This document shows positions 54,945 through 60,000 of a stretch of 60,000 nucleotides of DNA, piece after piece; within the stretch, counting starts at the first letter, position 1; every line of letters begins with the position of its first letter. Both the position numbers and the translations under genes were made by a program. This stretch comes from Takakia lepidozioides (lineage: Eukaryota > Streptophyta > Takakiopsida > Takakiales > Takakiaceae). The stretch covers positions 80,625,171 to 80,685,170 of the forward strand of contig CM060732.1 of the NCBI GenBank assembly GCA_030704615.1, written 5' to 3'. The notes beneath the pieces are model-generated. The model did not search any database, was not told the origin of the DNA, and worked only from the letters and a program-made list of their open reading frames with translations.

Positions 54945-56550
54945 GATAGACTATCGGCTGTATACAAGATATCGAAGAATACTGCCCTATCGCAGCAATA
55001 TCGAAGGTATTGCAGGCTATATCGATGAGAAAGGTATTAAAAAGTTCTGAAAATGGTAAAGGAGAACAAAAGGTGGTGTTGCAAATGTACCCAGTAGCAT
55101 ATCATGGGGAGACACAGGGGATAGAATCTGAGTTTACCTCTGAAGCTGACGAGAGGACCACTGACACCGATAGTGATCTTCAAGTCTTACCATTGTCACC
55201 TAAACATACACGGAGCTGGCGGATCTACCGCTGTGCTAATCTAGGGGAGTACCCCTAGCATGGTGATTTCGATAGTGACTCTGATGATGCTATCTTGCAA
55301 TGGGAAGGAGCCCGATCTTCTTATATGGTGCAGCACGAATCTGAGTGGGAAGAGGCCACCACGTCGGAAGATATCGCGTGGTATGATTCGGATGATAATA
55401 ACCGTGCTCCATTGGTAAAGAAGGACCTCTATCAAACCTTGAATTTGAACACAGCTGCTGAGCCCAATGACATTATAATTTCTGCGGCAATCCCATCAAA
55501 TGAATTGTCTATGTGGAAGGAATTCTTCCAGAAACATCGTACGGCTTTTGCATGGACCTATACTGATCTTCGGGGTGTACCCCCAAAAATTTGCCAGCAT
55601 CGCATTATATTGGAGGAAAGAGCAATGCCAGTACGGCAACGCCAACATCGATTGAATCATAAATATTCTTTGTTGGTTAAAGAAGTGTTGGACAAATTGT
55701 TAACTGATGTATTCATTTATCCTGTACCTTATAGCGATTGGGTATCGCCTATAGTGGTTGTGCCCAAGAAACAATCAGACAAAGTACGAATTTGTAAGGA
55801 TTTTCGGAAACTTAATGCCGTGACTCGGAAGGATTATTTTCCATTACCTTTCACTGATATTATTTTGGATGCAGTAGCGGGCCATGAGTGTTATTCCTTC
55901 CTCGATGGTTTTTCTGGTTATAATCAGATCACGATCGCAGAAGAGGATCGGCCCAAGACTACTTTTACCACCGATTGGGGCACTTATGCCTATAAAATCA
56001 TGCCCTTCGGACTTTACAATGCTCCTGCTACGTTTCAACGCGTGATGACTGCCGTCTTTCAGGATTACTTGCGTCTATTTATGGAGATCTTCTTGGATGA
56101 TTTTTGTGTCTATAGCAACAAAGCAACACATGCTGAGATGTTGGAGCTATGCTTTCAAAAATGTAAGGAGTATGGGATCTCCCTGAATGTAGGAAAATGT
56201 CAATTTTTGGTTACCAAGGGGAAGCTTTTAGGCCATATTGTATCAATTCGAGGGATATCGACTGATCCCACCAAGATTGAGATTATTGTCCAATTACCTA
56301 CCCCCACGACAGTGACAGAGGTGTATGTCTTTTTGGCCATGTGGGGTACTATCGCCGCTTTATCCGTCAATATGCTGAGATTGCCCTACCATTGACGCAA
56401 TTATTGAAACACGATGCCGAGCAACAGTGGACAAAGGAATGTCAACATTCTTTTCAAGAATTAAAATGGCGATTGATAAAGGCGCCTATCTCGATTTCCC
56501 CCGATTGGACTAAGGAGTTTCAGGTCTATGTGGATGCTTCAAAGGAACAG
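54945..56550 (+). pseudogene. Ty3/gypsy pol (RT start to RNase H), truncated at both ends
   Basis: Plus-strand coding starts near 54,945 (IEEYCPIAAISKVLQA), has a TAG at 55,256 and continues as MVQHESEWEEATTSEDIAWY. The RT is clear: RVPPKICQHRIILEE-like text, WVSPIVVVPKKQSDKVRICK, YSFLDGFSGYNQITIAEEDR, IMPFGLYNAPATFQRVM and the catalytic IFLDDFCVYS. After a frameshift near 56,340 it goes on as GYYRRFIRQYAEIALPLTQL and FQVYVDASKE, the start of RNase H, and stops at 56,550 against MITE-like copy C. FLDDF in place of F/YxDD keeps both aspartates. Orientation is opposite to the gag and LTR at 52.7-55.0 kb, so two copies met or an inversion took place. Confidence 0.92.
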
Positions 56551-56910
56551 TGTTTTCCCAACGTTGCAAGGCAAACGGCCACATAAGCGTCATCCTTCCT
56601 TGGTGAGACCCAGTTTGAACAATAGGGATCGGTAGCTAAGATCCAGCAAGGCAAATGATGATGTCATGATAGAATTATATCATTCTTTTTCTGCTCTCAT
56701 GGCACCTTCCCACATTGGTGGCGCCCTACTACAGGCTGCAGCGTTCAAGGAAAGCACAGCTTCCATCTCCATGACATAGTTTTTCTTGCGTTAGCAAATT
56801 ACGTCGAGCGGACGCCCCGCTGACAGTATGGGAACGGCCTGACACTGTTGCGCGTCAAGGGCCCGCGTTATGGGAACTGTGTTGGGGCAACGCATATGTC
56901 ATGTGCGGCC
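56551..56910 (+). mobile_element. MITE-like inverted-repeat element, copy C
   Basis: It matches copies A and B (TTGCAAGGCAAACGGCCACA, TCATGGCACCTTCCCACATT, TACGTCGAGCGGACGCCCCG) and ends CATGTGCGGCC. The left end is missing. The copy starts inside the family consensus directly after the RNase H codons. Confidence 0.7.
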
Positions 56911-57700
56911 TGGGTATGAGGGTTGACACTTGACACCGTTAATTTAACTTCATGACCCATTTCAGGTCGCCCTGTTTGGATGCACTATCGTAACTTTTGC
57001 AAATGGACTAAATTTATTATGTTCAGTCCTTTTGCACAATCATAGCGCTTGAGGTGGCAAACCTGTTTCAACTTATTGCATGTCATTTGGAGCAGGCATG
57101 CAACGTCTAGGTTTTCTTAAATGGCGAAGGGTCATAAAATAGTTGAGTGTAGGGGAGTTAACTGGCAACGTGGCCAACCTCATTGGGCCACCCCAAATCT
57201 CGAAAAATGCCCAATTTTATTATATAGATCCTACTGAAAACTTGCCTACTACTTATGGGTAATGTAAGTAAGTCACTCACCATAGGGATTTGTTAAATTA
57301 TAATTTTTGGTATGGCCCGCTTTGGAAGGTCTAGGGAAGGTCTGAATATGGTTGTTATGGATTGTTTTAGGCATTGAATTAAATCGGCAGTGGAGAAAGA
57401 GGAAAGAAATTTAATTATATATATATAACAAAGCCCCAAGAGGGTAGGGTTGTGGACTCATTCATGCGAGTAAAGGATGAGAGGAGGAAAAACTAACGAG
57501 AATTAACGTGAACACATAGTGAGAGGGAAAAAATAAAATAAAATTGTGTGGACGTGACAATCCATGGGTGTAGGAGTAATATGTTTGAAAACGGAAATAG
57601 AAGTCATGGGCAAACATAGGCGGAATCAATAGGGTCAATTTTACATGGACTTTTTATTTGTTGTGTTATTAATATTATATTATTATTTGGATGAAGGCCC
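56911..57700. other. Non-coding spacer
   Basis: AT-rich, with a TA microsatellite at about 57,415-57,426 and GTGAGAGGGAAAAAATAAAA near 57,520, which also occurs inside MITE copy A at 20,990. No gene seen. Confidence 0.5.
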
Positions 57701-57718
57701 GAACAATGCCCAAAGGGA

Positions 57719-58450
57719 TTGATAAAAGAGGTAAAACTAACATCAAAGAGCCATGAACTTACCAACGACATGACAAACCACCTGTTTAGCAGCATTGCAG
57801 CTTTGCTTCAGACCAGCCATACCCACTTTGCCTACAACCCCAAGAGACACTTCGAGATCACTAAACTTCCAAACATGATAGAAACAAAAGGTCTGCAAAC
57901 ATTGAAGAATATGAAAACACGGTGGGTTTCCATCATTGAGCCACTGAAGATGATTTTTGGTTGAGTACAAAACATTGCTAGCCAAAATGAAGATTGATAG
58001 TGCTGACAACAAGCCGGATAAGGTGAGCAGATTTGAACCTCCGCCATATGCTTTATAATATATATATTTTTTGGTCCATTTTGTTACATTTGTTGTTTCT
58101 AATGTGGTTTGTCATTGTGGCATGTGGCAGGCCTTGCTGGTTTTGTTGTGTGACCCATACACATTGTTGGGGATGTGTGTTCTTCCGTTCTTGATCATGA
58201 GAGCATTAACTGCTTGGTGCAGTTTGCACAATCCAAGAATATATTCATTTGTGATATGGTTGCAGCAATTAAGATTTGCAAGGGTCAGTTGTATTCTTTG
58301 TATGTTGACCCGGCCATTGCGTTTGCAAGTGATGAGGGTCATTTAAGAGTTTGTTGGATTGATCAGTGCAACCATGAGCAGATTCACCTCAAGTGGGTGG
58401 ATGACCTCAATGACAACTCAGACCAACTAGCTTTCATTATGAAATGGTGA
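57719..58450 (+). pseudogene. hAT-like transposase remnant (DUF4371/RNase H-like), one intron
   Basis: The text HLFSSIAALLQTSHTHFAYN, RHFEITKLPNMIETKG, LKNMKTRWVSIIEPLKM, then after a one-base frameshift EYKTLLAKMKIDSADN, matches the typical plant hAT-related pattern (LQSLHTYFxHSPKRHLEF, METKGNKILRNIKTRWISM). A GT-AG intron (about 58,022-58,134) follows. The next exon reads LLCDPYTLLGMCVLPFL, shifts frame, and continues INCLVQFAQSKNIFICDMVA, AIKICKGQLYSLYVDPAIAF. There are at least two frameshifts and no zinc-finger N-terminus or terminal repeats in view, so this is a dead internal fragment. Confidence 0.78.
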
Positions 58451-58828
58451 ACACATTTGGGCGGACCATGTGCGTGGTGCAACCATGCCCAATGCCAATG
58501 TGACTGCTATTGGGGCCAATGCCTATGTGGAGGCTGAAGCTGGCAATGTGGTTGATGAGGCAACCCCCTACGGAAGTCACTATATGTATTTTTTCCATAT
58601 CACGTACGTACAAAGGTATATTTATACTAGGCTGTATTTTGAAACAATTTCACTTTTTTCCATCTTATCTTTAGGTTTATTGTAAAACCTTTTGTTTCCT
58701 AACACCCTATTTTTATTTATAATTTTCTATATTTTAAATTGTCTTTTTAAATAATTACAAAATTTCAAAGCATGTACACAAATAAGTACATTCCATTCGT
58801 AAGTCAAATGCCGGACCCAAGAAAAAGT

Positions 58829-59742
58829 TTAATTTTCATGAGCCACAAACTTTTTCAAAGCCGCAACATCACTTGGATCTAAAGAGTACAAGCTTTGACA
58901 TGGTTCAAATGTCATAGTCACTATTGAGATTATGGTCTCAACATCAATCCACTGTGTATCATTGGAATCATATTTGAACTTCAGGTGACCTCTACATCTA
59001 GAGAACCAATTCAAAAACACCATAATCGAAGGACACCCAGATTTGGATAGAGCAGGCTTATTCATCAAATCAAAAGGCTGCCTTGATATTCCTCATATAG
59101 AGCCAACTTTCATTCAAATCTTTTGTATTTTGCCCAACCACCAAGTGCCCTGATCCACTGCAGCAGTGATGGCCGCAGGTACACCATTGGCTGCCCGTTT
59201 GCCCTTATGTCGTTTCTGTACTGCCTTCACCGAAGATGACAATTGCGTGGATATCATTTGAATGAAATAAACCCCACAATCGCTGCCCAATCCCAGCAAA
59301 CAAGTGATTGTAGATGTTGCTGCCTTCATATAAGACTCTGAGTTGTTGAAGTATATAGAATTGCGAACACAAGTCAATCTATGGAGAGAAATGGATTTCC
59401 ATTTAGTTGACTTACTAATGTAGATTTGAATATCTGATTACCTTCAAAAGACACTGTTGGAGAAATTGGCCCAGCTGGTTTATAATCTAGAGGAATGTGT
59501 TCTTTTAGAAGGTCAAGCATGTCGTGAATGATGTGCTGGACTTCCTGCTCAGCAACAGCTGCGGGTTCTATTCCATCATCAAACACTTTTTCGCCCTCAA
59601 CTACTTCAACCCCAACAGTATCACCAATCAAATGAGCATACCCTCCATCATCAGGCAAAACATCAGGTCTGATTGTTTCATCCCGATGGACTTCACCGTC
59701 CCCATTTTCCCCATGAGTCCACTTCTCCGAGGGAACATACAT
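58829..59742 (-). CDS. Unknown ORFs, probably transposon-related
   Basis: Three minus-strand readings follow each other: GYAHLIGDTVGVEVVEGEK and EVQHIIHDMLDLLKEHIPLD (59,742-59,374); YMKAATSTITCLLGLGSDCG, then HKGKRAANGVPAAITAAVDQ and GTWWLGKIQKI (59,377-59,114); and HLKFKYDSNDTQWIDVETII, then SLYSLDPSDVAALKKFVAHE (59,068-58,829). The small overlaps and gaps suggest one protein in exons or with frameshifts. Trp-rich text before a WxG and a later Q-W-I-D-V-E-T-I resembles the end module of some plant transposon ORFs. It is not assigned to a known family. Confidence 0.35.
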
Positions 59743-60000
59743 GAAATGCTTAGGATCTTTGTCTTCAACCTTCCAAGGCTCTATCCATCATTTTTTGTTT
59801 CTTGATTGGGGAGGATGTGCCATATTACAGCTGTTGTGCTTTCCTCTTGCAGTGCATCAACTACCTGCTCATTAATTGCGTTTGCTTCAAATTCACCGTA
59901 CATGTAATTCACACACAAGTATGTTTGACATTGGATAGAAACATGATCTGTTTATTTGTATCATCTGAGGAAAGACCTATAATAACAAACGAGAGGTTGC
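59743..60000. other. Window end, nothing recognised
   Basis: May hold the N-terminal part of the minus-strand unknown ORFs. No start or motif was identified. Confidence 0.3.

Larger units (their letters stand above)
53647..54990 (-). mobile_element. Long LTR carrying two F-box-like ORFs
   Basis: The inner boundary is set by the primer-binding site and a CA end at 53,647. The outer boundary is near 54,940-55,000, where plus-strand pol sequence of another copy starts, so the length is about 1.3 kb. A minus-strand TATA box lies near 54,852. Two related ORFs (54,093-54,368 and 53,786-54,076) lie between the TATA box and the primer-binding site, that is inside the LTR transcript leader. No second LTR was found in the window. 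Confidence 0.55.

Noticed and set aside
1-60000. CRISPR array, bacterial operons, rRNA genes
   Set aside because: No regularly spaced identical repeats with unique spacers, no operon layout, no rRNA-like blocks. The tandem repeats found are coding or duplication repeats.

Overview
This is nuclear DNA of a land plant. The genes have many short exons with GT-AG introns, the DNA is mostly non-coding, and it is crowded with decayed plant-type transposons: Ty3/gypsy, Ty1/copia, CACTA, hAT-like, LINE and tRNA-derived SINEs. Codon use and family make-up would fit a seed-free plant such as a lycophyte or fern, but that is only an inference. No species is claimed.

Layout. 1-3.7 kb: 5' half of a Ty3/gypsy element on the minus strand (RNase H, RT, protease, gag, primer-binding site, LTR with TATA box). 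It appears to be inserted in a CACTA transposon whose coding remains (DUF4218-type transposase, DUF4216-type protein) run from 3.7 to 5.9 kb and whose terminal repeat ends at 6,774. 6.8-7.6 kb: unknown minus-strand ORFs. 7.7-9.0 kb: a secreted precursor on the minus strand with nine copies of an SGPSPSGN-type motif and one frameshift, possibly a multi-copy peptide hormone. 9.7-11.7 kb: a second gypsy gag-protease remnant. 12.1-13.1 kb: a DUF7869-like transposon remnant. 14.9-16.2 kb: a U-box/ARM E3 ligase with a broken U-box. 18.9-22.5 kb: SINEs and short repeat families. 25.1 kb: a small secreted protein. 26.6-31.6 kb: a Ty1/copia element with stops, a 46-bp duplication and an insertion. 31.7-32.8 kb: fragments of an unknown gene with tandem duplications. 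33.0-37.1 kb (minus): a type I metacaspase with a LINE fragment in intron 1. 39.35-46.88 kb (plus): the DNA primase large subunit gene, 19 exons, fully traceable. 46.9-51.7 kb: repeats only. 51.7-56.9 kb: two gypsy pieces in opposite orientation bordered by copies of one inverted-repeat element. One piece has a long LTR that encodes two F-box-like ORFs. 57.7-58.5 kb: a hAT-like transposase remnant. 58.8-59.8 kb: unknown TE-like ORFs.

Only the primase and metacaspase genes look like intact conserved host genes. Primase large subunit works in the pol alpha-primase complex that starts DNA synthesis. The metacaspase is a cysteine protease linked in plants to cell death and proteostasis. Nothing in the sequence links the two. 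The most unusual material is the repetitive secreted precursor at 7.7-9.0 kb and the F-box-like ORFs inside a retrotransposon LTR at 53.6-55.0 kb.
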